Positions 7,893 to 15,976 of a DNA stretch of 64,000 nucleotides are shown here, piece by piece; the stretch's first letter is position 1; each line of letters starts with the position of its first letter. Made by a program: the position numbers and the translations under genes. The DNA lies in contig FOHD01000004.1 of assembly GCA_900111695.1 (NCBI GenBank), positions 1 to 64,000 of the forward strand. Direction: 5' to 3'. This DNA comes from Olsenella sp. KH3B4. GTDB taxonomy: Bacteria > Actinomycetota > Coriobacteriia > Coriobacteriales > Atopobiaceae. The notes under the pieces are model-generated. The model searched no databases. It was not told the DNA's origin and saw only the letters and a list, made by a program, of their open reading frames with translations.

Positions 7893-8855
7893 ATGCCAGC
7901 GATTCTCACGCACGACTTCTTTGCACGCGACGTTGCAGACTGCGCGAAGGCTCAACTGCCCCTTGCGACCCTGGACGAGCGCGACGCGTTTCTTCTGGGG
8001 AGCCAGGGTCCGGACCCGCTCTTCTACATCACGATCTATCCCATCATGGCCAAATGGGCTAAGGTCGGAAACCTCATGCACGACGAGCGTCCCGCGCGAC
8101 TCCTGGCGGCCATGCGTGAGGCCGTCGATCGCCTTCCCAAGCGCGAGAAGGACGTTGGCGCGGCGTACCTGGCGGGCTTCTCGTGCCACTGGCTGCTTGA
8201 CTCGATGGTCCATCCATTTGTGAATGCCTGGGCGTACGACCTCACGCACGCAGGCGTGCCTGGCCTGGGACCGGAGTTTGACGGAAAGGTTCACATGGAG
8301 GTCGAGCGCGACCTGGACGAGGCGATCCTCTATCGGAAGACCGCAAAGACCATTGCCGAGTACCGTCCGTTTGCAAACACACTGCACGCCTCGCGCGAGG
8401 TGCTCGCCATCATAGACAAGATTTACTTCTACGCGGCGCTCTGGACGTACGACCGACCCATTGACCCTACCACCTTTTCGGTTTCGGTGGGTTGCTACCG
8501 TACCATCATGCGTCTGCTGTATGCCACGCGCGACTCGCATCGCAATGCCGTTGCTGCCCTTGAGCGCACAATAACTGGCTCCCCCTACTCTACTTATGGG
8601 GCGCTTTCGCACCACGTGCGGGCATCTGCGTCCTCGGAGTTTGACAATAGCGAGCACCGTGCCTGGGCAAATCCGGCGACTGGTGTGGTGAGCAGGGATT
8701 CGTTCGAAGGCCTGTACGAGCGCGCCCTTGATCGAGCGCCCGCGGTGACGCAGGCTGTGCTCTCTCGTGACTTTGATGACGGCGCCGCATGTGCTCTCAC
8801 GGGCAACCTCAACTTCGAGGGGGCGCCTGCCCCTGCGGACGCCCCGCTCGCATAG
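7893..8855 (+). CDS. Zinc-dependent phospholipase C family protein
   Basis: A 320-residue soluble protein with the layout of the Zn-dependent PLC (PF00882-like) family: N-terminal THDFFARDV, the GSQGPDPLFY loop, the histidine-rich helix FSCHWLLDSMVHPFV and the HMEVERDLDEAI segment, which together supply His/Asp/Glu metal ligands. There is no signal peptide, so a cytoplasmic role is expected and phospholipase activity is not assured; members of this group are commonly of unknown substrate. ATG 7893 follows AAAGGGGTCACG. It ends 16 bases before the vsr start. Confidence 0.75.
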   Translation: MPAILTHDFFARDVADCAKAQLPLATLDERDAFLLGSQGPDPLFYITIYPIMAKWAKVGNLMHDERPARLLAAMREAVDRLPKREKDVGAAYLAGFSCHWLLDSMVHPFVNAWAYDLTHAGVPGLGPEFDGKVHMEVERDLDEAILYRKTAKTIAEYRPFANTLHASREVLAIIDKIYFYAALWTYDRPIDPTTFSVSVGCYRTIMRLLYATRDSHRNAVAALERTITGSPYSTYGALSHHVRASASSEFDNSEHRAWANPATGVVSRDSFEGLYERALDRAPAVTQAVLSRDFDDGAACALTGNLNFEGAPAPADAPLA

Positions 8856-8871
8856 GTGGTGCCGCATCGTT

Positions 8872-9384
8872 TTGACGAGCGAGGCCACGCGCCATGTGAT
8901 GCAGGCGAACAAGAGCAAGAACACCAAGCCCGAACTGCTCGTGCGGGCCAGGTTGCGCGAGGCCGGCTATACCGGCTATCGCCTGCATTGGAAGAAGGCA
9001 CCGGGCAAGCCTGACATTTGCTTTCCTGGTAGACGCGTCGCCATCTTTGTGAATGGCTGCTTCTGGCATCGCTGTCCCCACTGCGCCCTGCCGCTCCCAA
9101 AGACTAACGTCGAGTTCTGGAAGTCCAAGTTCGAGCGGAACCGCGCACGCGACTCTCGTGACAATGCGTTACTGGTGCAGGACGGTTGGACCGTTATCGT
9201 GGTGTGGGAGTGCATGCTCAAGAAGGAGCGTCTGGAGCCCACCATGCGCAGGGTCCTGCTCGAGCTTGACCGGGCGAGCGGGGGCGCGCCGTGTGTCCCA
9301 CGTGTGGTCGAGATTGGGTCTCCTCGTCCCTGGATGCTTCGCCGAGAGCGCCAAAAGCTACGCTTACGGCATACTTTGCTCTAA
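8872..9384 (+). CDS. vsr: Very short patch repair endonuclease
   Basis: Vsr nicks 5' of T at T:G mismatches arising from deaminated 5-methylcytosine. The 170-residue protein has the N-terminal SKNTKPELLVRARLREAGY, the catalytic Asp in GKPDICFPGRRVAIFVNGC, and the zinc/His motif FWHRCPHC, followed by FWKSKFERNRARD. The TTG at 8872 gives the normal family length; no in-frame ATG or GTG precedes it nearby, and AGGTGG lies 12 bases upstream. No C5-cytosine methyltransferase gene, its usual partner, is present in the window. A C-terminal extension of some 35 residues follows the core. Confidence 0.88.
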   Translation: MTSEATRHVMQANKSKNTKPELLVRARLREAGYTGYRLHWKKAPGKPDICFPGRRVAIFVNGCFWHRCPHCALPLPKTNVEFWKSKFERNRARDSRDNALLVQDGWTVIVVWECMLKKERLEPTMRRVLLELDRASGGAPCVPRVVEIGSPRPWMLRRERQKLRLRHTLL

Positions 9385-9436
9385 ACCAGCCGCAGGTCTA
9401 AGCTAGTGCCCATGGCCAACGACGGGGGGTGCCGCC

Positions 9437-10240
9437 ATGTCGACATACGTCTTTTCCGATGTCCACGGGCATCGCGCGACGCTCGAGCGGGTGCTCGAGC
9501 GCGTGTCCCCCGGCGCGGAAGACGTGGTGTTCTGCCTGGGAGACATGATCGACCGCGGCCCGGATCCCGTTGGCGTCATGCGCGTCACACGCTCGCTCCC
9601 CAACGTGCAGGTGCTCAAGGGCAACCACGAGGACCTCATGCTCGACGCGCTCGACCATCGTGATGACGTGGTGTCCCAGGCTAACTGGGCGATCAACGGT
9701 GGCATGGCCACGATTTCCGGGCTAGAGAGCTGCTCGGATGACGAGGCGAGCGAGCTCATTGGATGGGTGCGCGGCCTTCCGCTTTCGGCGCACGCTGAGG
9801 TGGCGGGGCGCTCCTACATCATGGCGCATGCCGGCATTCGCCCCGGCGGCCCGAAGCCTTCAGACGGAGCGTGGAATGATGCCGTGCTCGATGCGCTTCT
9901 CGCCGAGCAGACCCCTGACGACCTGCTGTGGATTCGTGACGAGTTCTGGTCGGTGCCTACCGGGCTGCTTGACGAGAGGGGAGAGGGCCCTATCGTTGTT
10001 GCCGGTCACACGCCCACGCCGTACCTGGCGTCCATGACCGATGAGTTCGATCGCCCGGTGAGAAACCAGGACGGCATTGCCCAGATGGTGCGCGTGGGGG
10101 CGTGCGATGCGACGGGCGGCGTGGCCGATCGCTGGGACATTGACTCCGGCGCGGCGGGTGGTGCTGGCTTTGGCCAGGTCACAGTGGTGCGTCTGGATGA
10201 TGGCGAGGAGTTTGCGGAGCCCGTTCGCGATGGCGAGTAG
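9437..10240 (+). CDS. Metallophosphatase, PPP-type serine/threonine phosphatase family
   Basis: A 267-residue calcineurin-like phosphoesterase. The full metal-binding set is visible: DVHGH near residue 8, GDMIDRG near 35, LKGNHEDLM near 60, a later MAHAG and VAGHTPTP. This matches bacterial PrpA/ApaH-like phosphatases that act on phosphoproteins or dinucleotide polyphosphates; which one cannot be told. It is soluble. The stop overlaps the start of the next gene by 11 bases, so the two are probably translated together. Confidence 0.85.
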   Translation: MSTYVFSDVHGHRATLERVLERVSPGAEDVVFCLGDMIDRGPDPVGVMRVTRSLPNVQVLKGNHEDLMLDALDHRDDVVSQANWAINGGMATISGLESCSDDEASELIGWVRGLPLSAHAEVAGRSYIMAHAGIRPGGPKPSDGAWNDAVLDALLAEQTPDDLLWIRDEFWSVPTGLLDERGEGPIVVAGHTPTPYLASMTDEFDRPVRNQDGIAQMVRVGACDATGGVADRWDIDSGAAGGAGFGQVTVVRLDDGEEFAEPVRDGE

Positions 10241-10766
10241 CGCGGGAAGCTCGTTGGCCAACCATGCGGGCACGCGTGTCATTCACCCGCTGGAGCCCAT
10301 ATTTGATGGGGGCTGCCGCGTGCTTGTGCTGGGAACGATGCCCAGCCCCAAGTCGCGCGAGGTGCGCTTCTACTACGGCAACCCGCAGAACCGCTTCTGG
10401 CGCGTGATGGCGTCGCTGTGGCAAGAGCCCGTGCCTGCGACCAACGATGAACGTCGCGACCTGTGCCTGCGCCACCACGTTGCCCTCTGGGATGTCCTTG
10501 CGAGCTGCACCATCGTGGGGGCGAGCGATGCCTCCATTCGCGATCCCGTACCCAACGACGTGGCCAGGGTTCTCTCGGCAGCGCCCATCACGCATGTGTT
10601 CTGCACGGGAGGCACCGCCACGCGGCTCTACCGGCGGCTCATCGAGCCTGCGAGCGGCATGCCTTGTACGGGGCTTCCCTCCACGAGCCCGGCGAACGCC
10701 CGGATGCGCCTTGGCGACCTTGTCGTTGCCTACGAGCCGCTCCGCCGCGCGGCAGACGGCGAGTAG
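10230..10766 (+). CDS. DNA-deoxyinosine / UDG-superfamily glycosylase
   Basis: The 178-residue protein carries VLVLGTMPSPKSREVRFYYG and NPQNRFWRVM, the signature of small UDG-superfamily enzymes that remove hypoxanthine or uracil-type damage (Mug-like / hypoxanthine-DNA glycosylase group). The C-terminal LPSTSPANARM corresponds to the conserved SPSPA-like loop. ATG 10230 overlaps the upstream phosphatase stop, indicating translational coupling. With vsr two genes upstream, the cluster would handle deamination damage of both 5-methylcytosine and adenine; this link is inference. Confidence 0.82.
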   Translation: MASSAGSSLANHAGTRVIHPLEPIFDGGCRVLVLGTMPSPKSREVRFYYGNPQNRFWRVMASLWQEPVPATNDERRDLCLRHHVALWDVLASCTIVGASDASIRDPVPNDVARVLSAAPITHVFCTGGTATRLYRRLIEPASGMPCTGLPSTSPANARMRLGDLVVAYEPLRRAADGE

Positions 10767-10809
10767 GACGTGCGGGTGCGCGCGAGGGGTCCTCGGCCGG
10801 CGGTCTCGC

Positions 10810-10915
10810 GCAAATCTGCGGGTTAATTGCAGCGTGTCGAGAAGAGCCACACAATCTACCTGCAGTTCTTCTCAGCGACGCACAAGGCTAACTGCAATTA
10901 AACCGCAGTTTTTGC
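10810..10915. repeat. Family C palindromic repeat, copy 1
   Basis: Arms of about 23 bases (CTGCGGGTTAATTGCAG at 10816-10832; CTGCAATTAAACCGCAG at 10892-10908, with flanking GCaAA/TTTGC) enclose about 60 bases. A second copy in reverse orientation is at 16905-17020. It fills much of the gap 10767-11038, whose remainder shows only a weak CACAAT -10 near 10973. Confidence 0.85.
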
Positions 10916-11038
10916 CCTGACGGCTCTGGCACCGCGCCGCCCAGTTCCCACGCGGTTCTCGTTTCTGCCACAATGGATGCCCGCAAACAACAATCGCAGC
11001 GCACACAACGTGGCTGAATCGCAGAGAGGCGACGTGCG

Positions 11039-12895
11039 ATGAGCGTCAGTGAACTCATGGACGAGAAGGACATGGCCGACCTGCTGGTGAGCGTTCCCGC
11101 GGTGGGACTGCTTCACGGTGCCGTGTGGGCAGAGCCGCAGGGCCACGGTTGGTCCCACCCCTGGCGCTTTGCAAAGAGCCAGCTCAAGGCCATTGGCAGC
11201 TGCCGAGCCTGGCACCCCGGCCTCTATCGCGCCATGGCCGCGTGCACGTCGGGCATTACCGTGGAGTTTGAGACAGACTCCTCGTCAATCGTGCTCGAGG
11301 CCCGTGTCGAGCCCTTTCCGCGTGGCTCGCGAGAAGTCCTCGAGGAGGCTGCCGCATGCGCCTTCGCGCCAGACGGCCCCCTTGACGGCTTCTCGTGCGA
11401 CGTTGACGGAAGGCACCTGCCCTGCGTGCTTCCCGAGGAGGGCAGCGACGGCGTCACGCGCGTGGAGTTCGCGCTTGACGACCCTAACGAGGCGCCCGAG
11501 ACCAACCTGCAGCGACTGCCCGGCATGGGCCGCCACCATCACGTGCGCGTGTGGCTGCCCTGCCTCACGAGCTGCTCCCTCCGCCACGTGGTGGGCGACG
11601 GCAACACAATCGAGCCCGTTGACGCCCGCGACCAGCTGCTGGTGATTGGGGACTCCATCGCTCAGGGGTTCGTGTCCGGCGACCCGGCTCGCAACTGGCC
11701 GGCGCTTCTCGCCACGCAACTCGACATGGACGTGCTCAACCAGGGCATTGGCGGGCAGGTCTTTCTGCCGGGCTCGACCGTGGGCCTGGCCGACGAGGCA
11801 TCCCCTGCGGCCGTGGTGGTGGAGCTGGGCGAGAACTACCGCTACGAGCCCTGCCAAGAGATGCGCATCTCTCGTGACATCCGCACGAGCCTCTTCGAGG
11901 TCGCCGAGGCTTGGCCAGAGGCATCCGTCTGGACCCTCACGCCCCTTTGGCATCTGGACGAGACGCACCCCACGCATCGGGGAAGCTGCTTTTCCGTCGT
12001 ACCGGACCTCATCCGCACCGCCGTGGCTGCCAACCCAGGCATGCACCTGGTAGAGGGCTCGCGTCTCCTGCAGGCAAGCCCCGTGCTCATGGCGGACGGA
12101 TACGAGCATCCCAATGCCGACGGATCTGCAATCATCGCGGAACGCCTGGCCTACATTATGCGGGCGCTGGCGGAGCCCGCAGAGACCCGGCGCGCGCGGG
12201 CAATCGAGCTTCTCTCGGGCGGCCCGCGCGAGGCGTTTCCCATCCTCGAGTGCGCTCGCCGCGGGATTGGCGAGGTCCTTGTCGCAAAGAAGGGCGTATG
12301 CGTGCTTGAGGTGCCGCGACACGGGACCTTTGTGTGGGGGACCTCCCGAAAGGCCATGCGCGAGGCGCTCGACGTCTTTGCCTCGCGCAACCTGGTGTGT
12401 GTCCTTGGCTCCACGTCCGTGCATGACGTGCGCCGTGACCTTGGCCTTACCGAGGACGCTCTCTGCAACATGGTCATCTACGAGAAGAAGGACCGCCTCG
12501 ACGTCGACCCATCGCTCGACATCCGCACGCTCACGCCGGCGTATGCCGAGCTTGTCGCCTCGCACTACTCGCACCCTGAGTACCTGGCTCCTGGCGAGCT
12601 GGAGGACATTCTCGCTCGTGGGCTTGTGCTGGGAGGCTTTGAGGCAGGACGTCTCTGCGCGTTTATCGGCGAGCATCCCGAGGGGGCCATTGGCATGCTG
12701 GAGGTCTTTCCCGAGCAGCGCCGCCGTGGGTGGGCAACCGCTCTCGAGTCCGCGAAGATCAACGAGCAGCTTGATCGCGGCCTGGTGCCGTGGGGAGAGG
12801 TGTGGCCCGACAACCAGGCGTCCATTGCGCTGCAGGAGAAGCTCGGCCTTACGGTGTACCCGGAGAGGGGCATGCACTTCATGAGCCGTCCGTAG
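11039..12895 (+). CDS. Fusion of an SGNH/GDSL hydrolase with a GNAT acetyltransferase
   Basis: A 618-residue soluble protein. Residues about 1-190 are a beta-rich N-terminal module like those preceding some SGNH esterases. Residues about 197-380 hold the SGNH blocks: LLVIGDSIAQGF (nucleophile Ser), NQGIGGQVF, VVVELGENYRY, and the DGYEHPNADG block supplying Asp/His. Residues about 400-618 form a GNAT-like region, with GMLEVFPEQRRRGWATAL matching the acetyl-CoA pyrophosphate loop and WPDNQASIALQEKLGL the usual C-terminal helix. The combination suggests deacylation and acetylation of one substrate, unknown. ATG 11039 has GAGAGGCGA upstream. The next gene is an ATP-grasp enzyme. Confidence 0.8.
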   Translation: MSVSELMDEKDMADLLVSVPAVGLLHGAVWAEPQGHGWSHPWRFAKSQLKAIGSCRAWHPGLYRAMAACTSGITVEFETDSSSIVLEARVEPFPRGSREVLEEAAACAFAPDGPLDGFSCDVDGRHLPCVLPEEGSDGVTRVEFALDDPNEAPETNLQRLPGMGRHHHVRVWLPCLTSCSLRHVVGDGNTIEPVDARDQLLVIGDSIAQGFVSGDPARNWPALLATQLDMDVLNQGIGGQVFLPGSTVGLADEASPAAVVVELGENYRYEPCQEMRISRDIRTSLFEVAEAWPEASVWTLTPLWHLDETHPTHRGSCFSVVPDLIRTAVAANPGMHLVEGSRLLQASPVLMADGYEHPNADGSAIIAERLAYIMRALAEPAETRRARAIELLSGGPREAFPILECARRGIGEVLVAKKGVCVLEVPRHGTFVWGTSRKAMREALDVFASRNLVCVLGSTSVHDVRRDLGLTEDALCNMVIYEKKDRLDVDPSLDIRTLTPAYAELVASHYSHPEYLAPGELEDILARGLVLGGFEAGRLCAFIGEHPEGAIGMLEVFPEQRRRGWATALESAKINEQLDRGLVPWGEVWPDNQASIALQEKLGLTVYPERGMHFMSRP

Positions 12896-12962
12896 GCCAC
12901 TTGCCCCGCAGGGCGGCGTCTCTCGGAGGGGTCATCCGCGTGCGTTCGACATGTGCATAGTT

Positions 12963-13012
12963 TTGACACACAGTGTGCAGAATCAATGATGCTGTTTTGG
13001 AGCGACTACAAT
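12963..13012 (+). promoter_or_regulatory. Promoter(s) and palindrome upstream of the ATP-grasp gene
   Basis: TTGACA at 12963-12968 with AATGAT at 12985-12990 (16-base spacer) is one candidate; TACAAT at 13007-13012 is a second -10. The palindrome CACACAGTGTG begins within the -35 and could be an operator. No regulator adjoins. Confidence 0.4.
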
Positions 13013-13091
13013 CGGGCAGCTTCTTACAGAAAGATTAATGACGTTCGCCGAATTGTCGCCCAGCGGCTGCGGCGACCAGGAAGTGATCTAT

Positions 13092-14468
13092 ATGACTAGC
13101 CTTCATGGACGCGAGCTCGAGGAAGAGTTTCTCTCGACGGCACGAGAGCTTGCCGGTGACGTAGAGAGCAGGGAGGCCGGTGACCGTTACCTGCTCACCA
13201 CTCACGCGCTCTACCACGGTGGGCCCGTCTCCTGGGCCATGACGCCCAAGATCTTCGACTCGGCCCAGATTGAGATCCTGCGCAACGCGGCCGAGACCAT
13301 GGGTCGCATCATGGACAAGATCACGGCAGAGTACCTGCGCAACCCCGAGTTTCGTGCTCTTTTCCACTTTTCCCCGGAGCTCGAGGCGCTCACGCTTGTC
13401 CCCACCGGCTACGAGCAGATGATCCCCATCGCTCGTGTGGATGTCTTTTTCAACGAGGAGACCGGCGACTACCAGTTCTGCGAGCTCAACACCGACGGTT
13501 CGGCCGGCATGACCACGACCGTCGAGGTGACCCGGGCCATCCAGGCCACGCAGACCTACCGCAGATTTGCCGAGAAGCACCCCGCGATCAAGACGTATGA
13601 CCTGGTAAATGAGGCCATTGACGCAATCAAGAAAACGTATACCAGCTGGGCGAACGCTGACCGCTTTGACAGCGCCGTCACCCACCCGTCCCTGTGCATC
13701 GTGGACTATTCCGAGAGCGCCTCGACCGACGAGCTCGAGGACTTCCTCTGGCGCCTTTCCGACCGCGGCTTCTATGCCCAGTTCTGCGATATTCGCGACC
13801 TGCGCATCGAGCGCTTTGCCGGGACCGATCACCTTATGGCGCCCGGTGGCCCCGTGTCCTGCGTGTACCGTCGTGCCGTTACGTCCGAGATTGCCGAGAA
13901 GCCCTGTCCGGGTGCCGATGCCCTGGCAGAGGCCGCGCGCCGTGGTCTTGCCTGCGTCATCGGTGGCTACAGGACCTGGCCGTGCGCCACAAAGACCGTC
14001 TTCGCGATCATGCGCTCCGATGCGGTGGACGGCATCCTCACGCCCGAGGAGCGCGCCTTTGTCGACGCGCACGTCCCCGAGACGGTGCTGCTTGACGCCG
14101 ATTCGGACCTCTCGCCTTATGCCGAGAAGGACCGTTGGATCGTGAAGCCCGCAGGCGGCTACAATGCCGTGGGCGTGGTGGCCGGCCTTGACTGCAAGAC
14201 GCAGGAGGAGTGGGACGACGCGCTCTCTGCATGCGCGAAGAGCGGCGGCGTGGTGCAGGCGTATGCGCCGCAGTATCGCACGCCCACCATGCGTGGAGGC
14301 ATGCTCAAGCCCGGCGAGGATCCGCTCGCCGCTCCCGAGATGAGCAACATGGAGGGGCTCTTCCTCTTCAACGGGAAGTTTGGCGGCGTCTTTACCCGCT
14401 GTGGTATGGAGAACGTTATAGGCGAGTGGACGCACCGTCTCAACATGGGGTGCCTCGTCGTGGAGTAG
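13092..14468 (+). CDS. Glutathionylspermidine synthase-like ATP-grasp protein
   Basis: A 458-residue protein. FCELNTDGSAGM near residue 130, the DRWIVKPAGGYNAVGVVAG segment and the C-terminal GMLKPGEDPLA...GGVFTRCG parts fit the glutathionylspermidine-synthase-type ATP-grasp superfamily, which makes amide bonds with ATP. No amidase (CHAP) half is present, unlike the E. coli bifunctional enzyme. The substrate is unknown, as glutathione/spermidine conjugates are not expected in this class. I prefer ATG 13092 with AGGAAG upstream; ATG 13038 would add 18 residues. It follows the SGNH-GNAT gene by about 200 bases and may share a pathway. Confidence 0.65.
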   Translation: MTSLHGRELEEEFLSTARELAGDVESREAGDRYLLTTHALYHGGPVSWAMTPKIFDSAQIEILRNAAETMGRIMDKITAEYLRNPEFRALFHFSPELEALTLVPTGYEQMIPIARVDVFFNEETGDYQFCELNTDGSAGMTTTVEVTRAIQATQTYRRFAEKHPAIKTYDLVNEAIDAIKKTYTSWANADRFDSAVTHPSLCIVDYSESASTDELEDFLWRLSDRGFYAQFCDIRDLRIERFAGTDHLMAPGGPVSCVYRRAVTSEIAEKPCPGADALAEAARRGLACVIGGYRTWPCATKTVFAIMRSDAVDGILTPEERAFVDAHVPETVLLDADSDLSPYAEKDRWIVKPAGGYNAVGVVAGLDCKTQEEWDDALSACAKSGGVVQAYAPQYRTPTMRGGMLKPGEDPLAAPEMSNMEGLFLFNGKFGGVFTRCGMENVIGEWTHRLNMGCLVVE

Positions 14469-14503
14469 GGGCTTCTCTCGCGCGAGGTCCCAGATGCTGC
14501 GGG

Positions 14504-14544
14504 AACGGGCCCTGTGGCGCCAGTCTGGCGCCACAGGGCCCGTT
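14504..14544. terminator. Perfect 19-bp stem hairpin
   Basis: AACGGGCCCTGTGGCGCCA at 14504-14522, loop GTC, exact complement at 14526-14544, followed by T residues. It lies 36 bases after the ATP-grasp stop and should terminate transcription. It is built from the GGCGCC repeat unit: the sequence to its right, up to about 14575, is the same unit in reverse. A TAGAAT -10 at 14667-14672 serves the next gene. Confidence 0.7.
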
Positions 14545-14704
14545 TTGGCAGCAAGTGCGTACGAGGTCGCCGCTGTGGCGTCAATCCGGAGCCCGTAGCC
14601 GCGCGTAACCGCCCGCTGCCGAGAAGAGCGAGCCCTCAACGCCCTATTACTGTCGCGCGCCCTTGCTAGAATCTGCCTCGATCAACAACTCGCAGGAGGC
14701 AGCC

Positions 14705-15946
14705 ATGGAAGTCATCAACAAGCTTGCGCCTCACCTCACGGGGCAACTCTCACCCAAGGCGCAGCAGGCCGTCGCAGACCGCCGGGCAAGCGGGTCTCTC
14801 TCGCCATACGCCACGCCCAACACTGCCGCGCTTCGTCGCGAGGAGACCGAGCGCGACCAGGAGAGCGTCTTGCGCCCGGCCTTTGTGCGTGACGCCGAGA
14901 AGATCATGCATATGTCCGCATATAACCGGCTTGCCGGGAAGACCCAGGTCTTCTCGTTCCGTGCAGACGATGACCTTGCGCGCCGCGGCTTGCACGTGCA
15001 GCTCGTCGCGCGTGTGGCAAAAGACATTGGTGCCGCGCTCGGCTTGAACCTGGACCTCATCGAGGCCGTAGCCCTGGGCCATGACATTGGCCACACGCCC
15101 TTTGGACATGCTGGCGAGCGCTTCCTGAACGACGTTTACCATGCTCGTACCGGCCGCTTCTTTGCGCACAACGTGCAGAGCGTGCGCGTGCTCGACGTCA
15201 CCTACGGCAGGAACCTCGCGCTCCAGACCCTCGACGGGGTAATCTGCCACAACGGCGAGTTCGAGCAGCAAGTTTTCGAGACAAGCGGCCTCGCTGGATT
15301 CGATGAGTTTGACCGCGGGGTGGAGGAGTGCTGGGAGAAGGGCGGCCCAGCTATCGCGCGCCTGCGCCCCATGACGCTTGAGGGCTGTGTGGTGCGCGTC
15401 TCGGACATCATCGCCTACGTGGGCAAGGACCGCCAGGACGCCATCCGCGCTGGTCTTTGCAACGAGAAGAGCTTCGATGACGGCATTGGCGGGGCATACA
15501 ATGCCTGGGCACTCGGTGCCTTCGTCGCCGACGTGGTCGAGAACAGCCTGGGCAAGTCGCGCATCGAGATGAGCGAGGAGGGCTTTGCCGAGATGCGTCG
15601 TGCCAAGAGAGAGAACTACGAGAAAATCTATGGCGCCTCGGAGGTCAACGGGGACTTCTCGCGTGGCGTCTCCGAGCTCTTCTCGCTGCTGTACGAGCAC
15701 GAGCTTTCAGCCCTCCGCGAGGGCGACGAGTCGGCCGCCATCTTCCGCCACCACATCGAGCCTCTTGGCCGTCACCTCGCGCCCTATGGCCGTACCTACG
15801 ATTGGGAGACGGACCCAGACCTCACAGTGGTGGACTTCATCTCGTCAATGACGGACGATTACTTCATGGCCACATGCTCGGAGCTCTTCCCCAAGGCACG
15901 CGAGCTCTTCCCGCGTCGCGGGTACTTCGAGGAAGTGCGTCCGTAG
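14705..15946 (+). CDS. dgt: Deoxyguanosinetriphosphate triphosphohydrolase-like protein
   Basis: An HD-domain dNTP triphosphohydrolase of 413 residues, converting dGTP (and probably other dNTPs) to deoxynucleoside and triphosphate. The signature VALGHDIGHTPFGHAGERFL supplies the His-Asp metal pair; AEKIMHMSAYNRLAGKTQVF at the N-terminus and VVRVSDIIAYVGKD later are family-typical. ATG 14705 is preceded by GGAGGCAGCC. It is most like the Gram-positive dGTPase branch. Downstream it converges with the amidotransferase gene. Confidence 0.9.
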   Translation: MEVINKLAPHLTGQLSPKAQQAVADRRASGSLSPYATPNTAALRREETERDQESVLRPAFVRDAEKIMHMSAYNRLAGKTQVFSFRADDDLARRGLHVQLVARVAKDIGAALGLNLDLIEAVALGHDIGHTPFGHAGERFLNDVYHARTGRFFAHNVQSVRVLDVTYGRNLALQTLDGVICHNGEFEQQVFETSGLAGFDEFDRGVEECWEKGGPAIARLRPMTLEGCVVRVSDIIAYVGKDRQDAIRAGLCNEKSFDDGIGGAYNAWALGAFVADVVENSLGKSRIEMSEEGFAEMRRAKRENYEKIYGASEVNGDFSRGVSELFSLLYEHELSALREGDESAAIFRHHIEPLGRHLAPYGRTYDWETDPDLTVVDFISSMTDDYFMATCSELFPKARELFPRRGYFEEVRP

Positions 15947-15976
15947 CCGCAGGCGGGCGCACGGCAATGGTCTTCA

